Shown here: positions 1-7,860 of the stretch, one piece after another | Layout of the letters: each line of letters begins with the position of its first letter | How positions within the stretch are numbered: position 1 is the first letter of the stretch | Source: Oscillospiraceae bacterium | GTDB lineage: Bacteria > Bacillota > Clostridia > Oscillospirales > Oscillospiraceae | Direction of reading: 5' to 3' | DNA length: 64,000 nt | Assembly: GCA_902761635.1 (NCBI GenBank) | Contig: CACWLG010000007.1 | Location: 1 to 64,000 of the forward strand | Notes under the pieces: model-generated | Told to the model about the DNA's origin: nothing | What the model saw: only the letters and a program-made list of their open reading frames with translations | Databases searched by the model: none | Program-made: the position numbers and the translations under genes

Positions 1-67
1 TCTTTGAAAATCAAAAGCATTATCTTCTGCGCATTCACAAGACGGAAGAGGAAAAAGGAGGATTTTG

Positions 68-1120
68 ATGAAATCAAAAGCAGCAGATTTTCTCATCTAC
101 GACGAAGCGTCGGGCTTATACCGAGAAAGCCCGGAGCAAGCCGTCCGCGACGACGTGGAAAAACACTACTGGCTACACGTCGGGCGGTCGATCCTCAAGG
201 ATTGGCGGCTTTACCTCATGTTGATCCCCATGCTCTTAGTGTTCCTGTTCTGGCGTTATTTCCCCATGTATGAGCTGCTTGGCTGCTTCAAGGTCTCCGA
301 TGAGGTGCTCCCGGTCTCCCAGCAGCTGTTCTCCGGCTTCTCGTACTTCAAGCGCCTGCTGGTCGGCGGAGACGATCTGTCCGCCGAGTTCTGGCGCGCC
401 ATGCGCAACACCTTCATCCTCAGCTTCTACGGCCTGTGCTTTGGCTTCCCCATGCCGATCATCCTGGCCCTGTTCTTCAACGAAATCAAGTCCAACATCG
501 CCCGCAGTGTCTATCAGGTTCTGACCTACCTGCCCAAGTTCATGTCCACGGTCGTTATGACCTCTCTGGTCGTGATGCTTGTCAAGCAGGGCTCCCTGAC
601 AAGCGGCATGGGCATCGTCTCCCAGGCGCTTGCCAAGCTCGGCTGGATCAGCCAGGATGTGGCAAACTCCGGCATGCTCAATAACCCCCAGTACTTCCGG
701 CCCATCTACATCATCAGCGGCATCTGGGAGAGCGCGGGTTATGACAGCATCGTCTTCTTTGCCGCCATCATCGCCATCTCGCCCACCAGCTACGAGGCCG
801 CACAGATCGACGGCGCCGGCAAATGGGCCCAGATGCGTTACGTGGTTCTTCCCAGCATTCTGTCCACCATCGTCATCATGCTCATCACCCGTATCGGCTC
901 CCTGCTGAACATCGGCTATGAGAAGGTACTGCTGCTCTACAACACCAACACCTATGTGACGGCTGACGTGGTTTCCACCTTCGCCCAGCGCTACGGCCTG
1001 GCCGGCGCTGCCAAGGGCATCGCCTCCGCCGCCGAAATGATGAACAACGTGGTCGGCATGCTGCTGGTTATCGGCGCCAACACCATCGCACGCAAGGCGT
1101 CGGATGTTTCGCTCTATTAA
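68..1120 (+). CDS. ABC sugar transporter permease, LplB/YteP type
   Basis: Inner-membrane permease of a carbohydrate ABC importer, about 350 residues. It has a hydrophilic N-terminal stretch, then about six hydrophobic segments starting near residue 50 (LYLMLIPMLLVFLFW). The cytoplasmic EAA loop that docks the ATPase reads YEAAQIDGAGKWAQMRYVVLP near residue 245. The ATG at 68 follows AAGGAGG at 55-61 with a 6-base gap; a TTG three bases upstream in frame is not needed. It is followed 15 bases later by its partner permease and then the binding protein. The family (LplB, YteP, YtcP) imports oligosaccharides, often pectin-derived. Oligogalacturonide as substrate is inferred from the downstream GH28/GH105 genes. 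The operon promoter lies outside the window. Confidence 0.92.
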   Translation: MKSKAADFLIYDEASGLYRESPEQAVRDDVEKHYWLHVGRSILKDWRLYLMLIPMLLVFLFWRYFPMYELLGCFKVSDEVLPVSQQLFSGFSYFKRLLVGGDDLSAEFWRAMRNTFILSFYGLCFGFPMPIILALFFNEIKSNIARSVYQVLTYLPKFMSTVVMTSLVVMLVKQGSLTSGMGIVSQALAKLGWISQDVANSGMLNNPQYFRPIYIISGIWESAGYDSIVFFAAIIAISPTSYEAAQIDGAGKWAQMRYVVLPSILSTIVIMLITRIGSLLNIGYEKVLLLYNTNTYVTADVVSTFAQRYGLAGAAKGIASAAEMMNNVVGMLLVIGANTIARKASDVSLY

Positions 1121-1135
1121 AAGGAGGGGACAGCG

Positions 1136-2026
1136 ATGAAAAGAAAACTTGAAGCCTCCGAGCTGATCTTTAAGATCATCAGCTACACGCTGCTGACCAT
1201 CTTCGCGCTGGCCTGCCTCTACCCCTTCGTGTACGCGATCTCTGCCGCCATCAGCGGCCGCAGCGCCGTTGAGTACGGCCAGATCGTGCTCTTCCCCAAG
1301 AACGTACAGTTTGACGCGTTCCGCCGCATGTTCAACGACAACATGTTCTGGAACGCCTACTCCAACACCCTGTTCATCACCTTCTACGGCACGGTCTGGG
1401 CGCTGTTCTACTCCATCCTCGGCGCCTACGCCCTGTCCAAGAAGCGCCTGCTGTTCAGGAAGTTCTTCAACTTCTTCCTGGTCTTCACCATGTGGTTTGC
1501 CGCCGGTATCGTACCGCAGTACTTAAACTACCTGGATACCAAGCAGGTCTTCAACGCCATCGGCATCATGGATGACAAGTGGCTCGTCGTCATTGCCATG
1601 GGCATGGCCGCCATGAACATCATCCTCCTGCGCAACGCCTTTGAGGGTGTGCCCAGCGAGATCGAGGAGGCCGCCATCGTCGACGGCGCCAGCGAGTTCC
1701 AGGTGCTGACCAAGGTCTACCTCCCCATGTGCAAATCCACCATCGCCACCGTGGCTCTGTTCTTCGGCATCTCCCGCTGGAACGGCTACTTCTGGGCGCG
1801 CCAGATGATCTCCAACTCCAACGAGCACCCGCTGCAGGTCTTCATCCGTCTGCGCCTGGAGGAGTTCACCGACGCCGAGGCCATGGCCGGCTGGAACCAG
1901 CCCTACGCCTCCGACTCCGTGATCTACGCGCTGATCGTCTGCTCCATCGTCCCCATCCTGATCATCTACCCCTTCATTCAGAAATACTTCGCCAAGGGCA
2001 CCAACGTCGGCGGCGTGAAGGAGTAA
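1136..2026 (+). CDS. ABC sugar transporter permease, LplC/YtcP type
   Basis: Second inner-membrane permease of the same importer, 296 residues with six predicted membrane segments. The EAA loop EEAAIVDGASEFQVLTKVYLP lies near residue 185, and the C-terminus KYFAKGTNVGGVKE is typical of the LplC/YtcP branch (family knowledge). The ATG at 1136 has AAGGAGGGG upstream. It follows the first permease by 15 bases and precedes the lipoprotein gene by 64 bases, the usual permease-permease-binding protein order. It should form a heterodimer with the product of 68-1120. Substrate is inferred from the locus, not from the protein itself. Confidence 0.92.
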   Translation: MKRKLEASELIFKIISYTLLTIFALACLYPFVYAISAAISGRSAVEYGQIVLFPKNVQFDAFRRMFNDNMFWNAYSNTLFITFYGTVWALFYSILGAYALSKKRLLFRKFFNFFLVFTMWFAAGIVPQYLNYLDTKQVFNAIGIMDDKWLVVIAMGMAAMNIILLRNAFEGVPSEIEEAAIVDGASEFQVLTKVYLPMCKSTIATVALFFGISRWNGYFWARQMISNSNEHPLQVFIRLRLEEFTDAEAMAGWNQPYASDSVIYALIVCSIVPILIIYPFIQKYFAKGTNVGGVKE

Positions 2027-2090
2027 TCCACCGGAATTTCACCGGCGCTGCCGGGTTATTACACAGTACACAATTTTGAGGAGGATATTT

Positions 2091-4254
2091 ATGAAAAACA
2101 GCAAAACCATGATCGCACTGCTGCTGGCACTCGTGATGTGCGTTGGCCTGCTCAGCGGCTGCGGAAAGAAGATCGACGTTGACCAGTATTCCAAGCCCGC
2201 TGCCACCGAGGCTCCTGCCGCACCCGCCGCCGAGGCTCCCGCTGCCGAGCCTGCCGCTGCGGCTCCCGCTGCCGAGCCCGCCGCTCCCGCTGAGCTGAGC
2301 TATGCCGACGGCACCGTGCTGCGCATGGCCACCGGCTACAACTCCACCAAGACCGGTCTCAGCATGGACGCTGAGGTCGCAGGCGAGGGCGTTACCCTGG
2401 CTGACGGCGTGACCTACCACGCCGGCGACCTGAAGCCCACCTGGGTCGAGGTTCAGAAGCAGCTCGGCATCAAGATCGAGGACAAGTACCAGGGCAACAC
2501 CGCCAACAACGAGTTTGACTACTGGAAAGAGCGCATGGGTGACGTGGACCTGGTCTCCGGCACCGCTGCCAAGCTCACCGAGTACGGCGAGCAGGGCGTC
2601 GTCGTGAACATCGGCGACTACCTCGACCAGATGCCCAACTTCAAGGCTTATCTCGAGGCCAACCCCATCGTCCGCCTCTCCATCACCGGCAACACCTCCA
2701 CCGGCGCCATCTACTTCAGCCCCTACTTTGACGGTGTCAACGATATCGAGCGTATGCCCCTCATGCGCGTTGACATGATCCAGAAGCTCCTCGACGGCGA
2801 GGGCGAGTTCAAGGCCGAAAAGTCCAACAAGACCGCCGCTCCCGTTTACCAGCCCTACATGCCCACCTCCGGCAAGATCGAAATCGACGTTGTGAAGCCC
2901 GACGGCTCCGGCGTTGAGACCATCTCCAAGGACTATGATGCCGCCGGCAACATCGTCGCCAAGATGAACGAGGCCGGCTCCATGGACGGCGCTGCCGCTG
3001 TCAACATGCTCCGCGAGTACATCGACAAGGCATACAACGGCTACTACGGCACCGAGCGCTCCAAGCTCTTCTGCGGCCAGAACGCCGCCTGGGACGCTGA
3101 CGAGCTCGTCGCCCTGCTCCGCTGCGTCGTCGCCAATCCCCAGACCCTCAACGGCACCGACACCATCCAGGGCCTGTTCTCCCGCGAGGATGACAACAAC
3201 CAGCGCCGCGTCGACATGATGCGCTTTGCCGGTCACCTCTTCGGCATCCGCGGCCTCGAGTCCCGCCAGGATTACCTCTACTTCGATGTGGACGGCAGCC
3301 TGAAGGACGCCCGCCAGAATCCCGAGTCCTACGAGGCCATGGAGCGTATGAACGCCATCGCCAAGGAAGGCCTCATCTCCATCAACTTCATGAACACCGC
3401 CGACGGCAAGACCAAGCAGTACCTCGAGAACAACTCCGGCTTCATGCACTATGACTACAACCAGACCCAGACCCTCTACAACGATCCCAGCCAGAACGTG
3501 CTGCATGACGGCGGCAAGTACATGGCGGTCATGGTTCCCGTGGCCCGTTGGCAGGATGGCACCGAGGGCGGCCACTACATGCGCTTCACCGAGTCCTGGC
3601 GTTCCGTCAAGACCGACGGCTGGGGCATCAGCTCCGCCGGCGTCAAGGGCAATGACGACAAGCTCCACGCAGCCCTCAAGCTCATCGACTTCGCATACTC
3701 TCCCAAGGGCATGATCCTCATGAGCTACGGTCCCGACGCCTTCATCAAGACCAATCCCGACGGCAGCTATGTCACCTTCATGTTCAACGGCACCGAGATG
3801 CCTGAGATCGCCGACGCCACCCGCGCAGAGCTGTGGGAGAAGGCCAGCGGCAACTACACCAACTACGCCCGAGTTCCAGTGCACCACCGATGTCGGCCGC
3901 GAAGGCGCCGGCTACATCTCCAACGCTGTCGCCCTTGGCACCCTCAAGCATCCTGAGCTCGCCGTTACCGAGAACCCCTGGTACATGTCCGTCCCGACCG
4001 TCCTGCCCACCACCAAGGCCGAGAACGACATGATCAACACCTACACCCAGCTCACCGCCAACGGCAGATACTCCCAGAACAAGGGCGGCGAGAACATCTT
4101 CGTCAACGAGATCGTTGCCGGCTACGCTGAGGAGGGCATGGGCAATGCCGAGGCCTCCGCAACCAAGGTCGCAACCGAATGGGGCGGCAAGCAGTACCTG
4201 GCGCTCAAGACCGACGCCTGGAACCGTCTGCTCGCCTACTACAACGCCAAGTGA
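2091..4254 (+). CDS. Extracellular sugar-binding lipoprotein, frameshifted
   Basis: Substrate-binding component of the importer. It has a lipoprotein signal peptide with lipobox LLSGC (Cys about residue 24), then an Ala/Pro/Glu-rich linker of about 45 residues that would tether the domain to the membrane. The ATG at 2091 follows GAGGAGG. The frame is broken by one surplus C in the CCC at 3868-3870. Reading through gives a premature end at 3956, while dropping one C joins NYTNYA to EFQCTTDVG and continues to a stop at 4254, for about 720 residues. The second part is clearly coding (VATEWGGKQYLALKTDAW). Either the base is a sequencing error or the gene is freshly inactivated; automatic pipelines would call it a pseudogene. 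Its large size fits LplA/YtcQ-type binding proteins. Confidence 0.85.
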
Positions 4255-4303
4255 TCGGGAACGCCTGATCGCAAGTGAACGCAGATTCTCACGGCCGCGG
4301 CCG

Positions 4304-4326
4304 GGCTGAGGGTGCTCCCCTCAGCC
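4304..4326 (+). promoter_or_regulatory. Intercistronic hairpin after binding-protein gene
   Basis: A 9-bp GC-rich stem (GGCTGAGGG with CCCTCAGCC, 5-base loop) sits 49 bases after the binding-protein stop, with no U-run. Such hairpins after binding-protein genes often protect the upstream mRNA and raise its level relative to downstream genes. That role here is inference. Confidence 0.45.
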
Positions 4327-4354
4327 TGCCGCGAGCCGAAGCAGGGAGGCTAAC

Positions 4355-4948
4355 ATGTATAAGAAACAGTTAACACTGCAAAAGATCCTTTGCTTTCTGG
4401 CACTTGTGTCGAGCGTCATCATCTTCCTGTATGCGCTTGGCATTATGACCGATCTCTATGATACCCTGTATTCCACGATGCGCAACCCCGCCGACCTTAC
4501 ACAGACCGACGTGGACGGCTCCATTGTCTATTACAACATGCAGGGCTGGAACTCCTATTTCCTTCACTGCTCCATCGTGCTGATCCTCCTGGCGTGCCTG
4601 CTGTTCATCACGAACACGCATATCCGCCGCAGATACTATGTCGGCAACTTTATCGCTGTCGGCGCCTTTGCCCTTGCCAACTTCTATGTTGCCTGGGAAT
4701 CCCACGCCTACATCACGGCCTTCAAGGCCCGCTTCCTGATGATCGACTTTGCGGCCCTCATGGAGCACGCTGACCTCTGGAAGACCTACTACACCGAGTC
4801 CACCTTCTGGTTCGATGTCCACTATGCGGTGTTCGCCCTGTCCATCCTCGTGTCCCTGGGTCTCATTGCCTGCACGATCTGGAAGATCGCTCTGATGAAC
4901 GAAGAGAAAAAGCTCCTTGAAGCTGGAAGAAAGGGGGCGGCGGCATGA
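4355..4948 (+). CDS. Unrecognised four-helix membrane protein in transporter operon
   Basis: 197 residues. I do not recognise a family. Hydrophobic segments lie near residues 11-31, 67-86, 94-113 and 157-178, with a longer polar stretch between the first two (residues 35-65) and a charged C-terminal tail (EEKKLLEAGRKG). The ATG at 4355 has a GGGAGG site 7 bases upstream. The stop overlaps the next start as ATGA, so translation is probably coupled. It is one of four small membrane proteins lying among the binding protein, ATPase and pectin hydrolase genes. An accessory or sensory subunit of the importer is possible but unproven. Confidence 0.8.
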   Translation: MYKKQLTLQKILCFLALVSSVIIFLYALGIMTDLYDTLYSTMRNPADLTQTDVDGSIVYYNMQGWNSYFLHCSIVLILLACLLFITNTHIRRRYYVGNFIAVGAFALANFYVAWESHAYITAFKARFLMIDFAALMEHADLWKTYYTESTFWFDVHYAVFALSILVSLGLIACTIWKIALMNEEKKLLEAGRKGAAA

Positions 4949-5430
4949 ACGATGAAAAATACATCCGTTTAGACCGCATGCGCTATACCAAGAACACCAC
5001 GGCGTCGGGCCTGGCGCTGCTGTCGATCCTTTTCGACGTGTTCTTTTTCATCAGCATCTACGAGTCCAACGTGGGCTCCTGGTACTACAACATCCTGATC
5101 GGCGCATCCATCCTGTATAACCTCATTTTCCTGCTCGCGGCCTTTCTCAGCTCCGAGGGCATCAAGAACTACAAGATCGCCTATTCCTATCTGATGATCG
5201 CGCTCGGCATCGGGCAGATCATCCGCATCTTCATCTATCCCGTAACGGCGCACAACTCCACCGTCATCATTCAGGAGAAGGCTGTCACCGTGATGGAGAA
5301 CCCGCAGTTTATCCGCTGCGTGCTGTATCTCCTTCTCTCCGCCGCCTGCCTGATCGTCGGCGCAGTCATCGGCATGACCCGCAGCAAGGCGCTCAAGGAC
5401 CACCTGGCCAGCCTGAAAGCCGCAGCATAA
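4945..5430 (+). CDS. Unrecognised four-helix membrane protein in transporter operon
   Basis: 161 residues, no family recognised. A basic N-terminus (RLDRMRYTK) precedes four hydrophobic segments near residues 20-39, 46-68, 78-98 and 125-144. The loop between the third and fourth is hydrophilic, and the C-terminal tail is Lys/Ala-rich. The start overlaps the preceding stop (ATGA), and the gene ends 16 bases before the ATPase gene, whose AAAGGAGGGG site lies in the gap. This tight packing argues for co-translation with the transporter. Its size and topology resemble the neighbours at 4355 and 6520, but I see no convincing sequence similarity by eye. Confidence 0.8.
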   Translation: MNDEKYIRLDRMRYTKNTTASGLALLSILFDVFFFISIYESNVGSWYYNILIGASILYNLIFLLAAFLSSEGIKNYKIAYSYLMIALGIGQIIRIFIYPVTAHNSTVIIQEKAVTVMENPQFIRCVLYLLLSAACLIVGAVIGMTRSKALKDHLASLKAAA

Positions 5431-5446
5431 AGGAGGGGAAGAACGT

Positions 5447-6523
5447 ATGGCACAACTGAATGTTCAGCATGTAGACAAGATCTATGACAATAAAGTGCAG
5501 GCGGTCTTCGACTTCAACCTTGACGTCAAGGACGGCGAGCTGATCGTGCTGGTCGGCCCCTCCGGCTGCGGCAAATCCACCACCCTGCGCATGATCGCGG
5601 GTCTTGAGGATATCTCCGCCGGCCATCTGCTGCTCGACGGCAAGGATATCACCCAGACCCCGGCAAAGGACCGCGACATGGCGATGGTTTTCCAGAACTA
5701 CGCCCTCTACGGTCACATGACCATTTACGAAAACATGGCCTTCTCCCTGACGCTGCGCAAGGAGAACCCCAACGTCATCCACAAGAAGGTCCTCGCGGCG
5801 GCTGAGATCCTGGGCCTGACGAGTCAGCTCAACAAAAAGCCCAGCCAGCTCTCCGGCGGCCAGCGCCAGCGTGTTGCCATGGGCCGCTCCATCGTCCGCA
5901 ACCCCAAGGTCTTCCTGTTTGACGAGCCGCTGAGTAACCTCGACGCAAAGCTGCGCGGCGCGACCCGCCGCGAGATCCTGCTGCTGCACAAGCGCCTGCA
6001 GGCCACCATGCTTTACGTCACGCATGACCAGACCGAAGCGCTGACCCTGGCAGACCGCATCGTGTGCATGTCCATGGGCCATGTGCAGCAGGTCGGCACT
6101 CCGCTGGAGCTGTATGACGCTCCCGCAAACCGCTTTGTCGCAAGCTTCATCGGCCTGCCGCCCATGAACTTCTTCGACGTCACCGTGCGCGAGGGCCTGC
6201 TCGAGGGCCGCGGCTTCAAGGTCAAGCTCACCGAGGAGGAGAAGGGCATTCTGCTCCCCTACGCCGGCAAGACCATCGAGCTCGGCGTCCGTCCCGAGGA
6301 CGTGCAGGAGGGCACCGAGGCCACACTGAACGTCTTCTCCAATGAGAACCTCGGCATGAACACCCTGATTCACGGCCACGTGGGCGACAACAACAGAATC
6401 TCCGCGAAGCTGCGCGGCTGGTTCGATTATGAGGTGGGTGACAATGTCAACGTCGCCTTCACCCGCAAGCACTTCTTTGACAAAGAGACCGGCGTTGCCA
6501 TCAGGAAGGGGGAGAAAGCATGA
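5447..6523 (+). CDS. ABC transporter ATPase, MsmX/UgpC type
   Basis: Cytoplasmic ATPase for carbohydrate importers, 358 residues. Walker A GPSGCGKST is near residue 37, the signature is LSGGQRQRVAMGR, Walker B is VFLFDEPLSNLDAKL, the H-loop is YVTHDQTEA, and a C-terminal TOBE-like regulatory domain contains GVRPEDV. The start at 5447 follows AAAGGAGGGG. It is embedded between two unknown membrane proteins and overlaps the next gene (ATGA). It differs from the second ATPase at 11430 (for example YALYGHMTIYENMAF here), so the two are diverged paralogues. MsmX-type ATPases can serve several importers; which permeases each one serves cannot be told from sequence. Confidence 0.93.
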   Translation: MAQLNVQHVDKIYDNKVQAVFDFNLDVKDGELIVLVGPSGCGKSTTLRMIAGLEDISAGHLLLDGKDITQTPAKDRDMAMVFQNYALYGHMTIYENMAFSLTLRKENPNVIHKKVLAAAEILGLTSQLNKKPSQLSGGQRQRVAMGRSIVRNPKVFLFDEPLSNLDAKLRGATRREILLLHKRLQATMLYVTHDQTEALTLADRIVCMSMGHVQQVGTPLELYDAPANRFVASFIGLPPMNFFDVTVREGLLEGRGFKVKLTEEEKGILLPYAGKTIELGVRPEDVQEGTEATLNVFSNENLGMNTLIHGHVGDNNRISAKLRGWFDYEVGDNVNVAFTRKHFFDKETGVAIRKGEKA

Positions 6524-7089
6524 GCAAGGCCCAGAAAAAGTCTTCCGGCATGCCTGAGTTTCTGCGGCGTTTCTTCGTCGCCCTCAAGCGCCAGCCGGCC
6601 ATCATCGCGCTGGTGGTCCTGTTGATCGCCTTCTTCCAGTACTCCCTGAACCTCACCCACATCTCCGACACCACCGCCAAGATCCAGGGACCCGGCATGG
6701 GCCTGTGCGGCTTTGCCACCATGCTCTTCTCCATGCTGAGCCTTGTCTGCTTCCTCAACGCCTTCCCGAAGCGCAAAAAGCCCGTGATCCCGATGGTCGC
6801 GCTGATGTTCGTGATGTTCGCCATCATCCTCTACTGCGACTGGCACTACTGCCGTCTGATCGAGACTGCGCTCTACCGTGAGGTCAATCCCATCGTGATC
6901 GACCTGTCCACGCTCTACATCGCGAAGGCCTACAACGTCCTGCAGACCCATATGATCATCGAAAGCATCGGTGCCGTGCTGGTCCTGCTGCTGCCTGTCT
7001 ACACCAAGATGCTGCGCAAGATCAACACCTCCATCACGGTTGAAGACAACGGCAAGATGGACGTCATTGATATCTCCGGCGAAGATTAA
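6520..7089 (+). CDS. Unrecognised membrane protein in transporter operon
   Basis: 189 residues, family not recognised. A basic N-terminus (KKSSGMPEFLRRFFVALKRQ) is followed by about four hydrophobic segments (near residues 27-44, 61-81, 88-106 and 143-160). It ends in an acidic soluble tail (VEDNGKMDVIDISGED). It starts inside the ATPase stop codon (ATGA), so it is translationally coupled to it. Coupling to an ABC ATPase suggests a functional link to the transporter, but no motif reveals what it does. It is followed by a palindromic repeat at 7103-7182. Confidence 0.78.
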   Translation: MSKAQKKSSGMPEFLRRFFVALKRQPAIIALVVLLIAFFQYSLNLTHISDTTAKIQGPGMGLCGFATMLFSMLSLVCFLNAFPKRKKPVIPMVALMFVMFAIILYCDWHYCRLIETALYREVNPIVIDLSTLYIAKAYNVLQTHMIIESIGAVLVLLLPVYTKMLRKINTSITVEDNGKMDVIDISGED

Positions 7090-7102
7090 ATCCTTTCCCT
7101 TC

Positions 7103-7182
7103 CCGTAGGGGTCGATCCCCGGATCGACCCGCCGGTCAAGCTATGCCTGTCTGCGGGCCGATGAAGGCATCGGCCCCTACGG
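7103..7182. repeat. GTAGGGG-type palindromic intergenic repeat, complete copy
   Basis: The outer inverted repeat is CCGTAGGGG/CCCCTACGG. Inside it are two internal palindromes, GGGTCGATCC/GGATCGACCC (7109-7130) and GGGCCGATG/CATCGGCCC. Related copies lie at 15022, 19555, 31454 and 48427, always between genes. It sits inside the transporter operon between two membrane-protein genes, so it is probably transcribed and folds. Confidence 0.8.
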
Positions 7183-7215
7183 AACGCCATTTACCGCAGC
7201 GAAAAGAGGAAACCT

Positions 7216-7854
7216 ATGGCACGCAAAAAAAACGGCCGCGTGACGCCCGAAGACAGCCGGACGACCGCCGATTACTACAAGCTCCATACCAAGGCGGCCG
7301 ACGATCTTGCCAACGCGGACGAGAGCAATTCCCCCGTCTATTCCGAGGAGGAGCTGCGCAAGTACCGCTCCGGTCCGAAGCTTAAAATCAGCGACTGGGT
7401 CAAGGTGATCCTCGTCAAGATCTGGTTTGCCGGCTCCGTCTGCTTCTTCATTTTCTGGGGCCTGAGCTCCTATGTGCGCGACAGGCTCGACCTGCTGCTC
7501 ATTTTCTCCATCGCTCTCGGCGTCGTGACCGACGTCATCACCAACAACATCCTGCGCTATTATGCGAAAACCGAAGGCGAGAACGACCGCTGGATGATGT
7601 TTCCGCAAAAGCGCTATTACACCTTCTTCCTCAATATCTTCTATGCCATGCTCCTGCTTTACTGCACGAACATGTTCTACACCCTGCTCAATCTGACCCT
7701 TTCCGCCGCCTCGGGCGGCAGCGGTCTCACGCTCGGCGTCGGACCCATCCTGTTCGGCGTCGTCTATACGGCGTTTGACCTCCTGTTTATCACCATCAAG
7801 CGCACCCTGCGGCAGATCGTCACGGATGCCATGAATAACGCGAAAGGGAAATGA
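7216..7854 (+). CDS. Unrecognised membrane protein before pectin hydrolase genes
   Basis: 212 residues, family not recognised. A hydrophilic N-terminal region of about 65 residues (basic, then acidic) precedes four hydrophobic segments near residues 69-88, 92-112, 137-160 and 170-190. The last loops are basic (KRTLRQIV). The ATG at 7216 has AAAGAGGAAA upstream. It lies 6 bases before the GH28 gene and after the repeat at 7103-7182, so it bridges the transporter block and the hydrolase block of one probable operon. The bulky N-terminal cytoplasmic part is unlike the other three small membrane proteins. Confidence 0.78.
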   Translation: MARKKNGRVTPEDSRTTADYYKLHTKAADDLANADESNSPVYSEEELRKYRSGPKLKISDWVKVILVKIWFAGSVCFFIFWGLSSYVRDRLDLLLIFSIALGVVTDVITNNILRYYAKTEGENDRWMMFPQKRYYTFFLNIFYAMLLLYCTNMFYTLLNLTLSAASGGSGLTLGVGPILFGVVYTAFDLLFITIKRTLRQIVTDAMNNAKGK

Positions 7855-7860
7855 TCGGAT

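Noticed and set aside
1974-3887. Long open frame on the minus strand opposite the binding-protein gene (and similar long minus-strand frames opposite many genes, such as 7177-9450 and 13277-15478)
   Set aside because: Composition is typical of antisense to GC-rich codons (strings of Val, Gly, Ala, Leu, His), with no ribosome sites or recognisable domains. They mirror well-supported plus-strand genes.
7143-7385. Open frame across the repeat before the membrane protein at 7216
   Set aside because: It translates the palindromic repeat and an out-of-frame part of the next gene, with no coding features.
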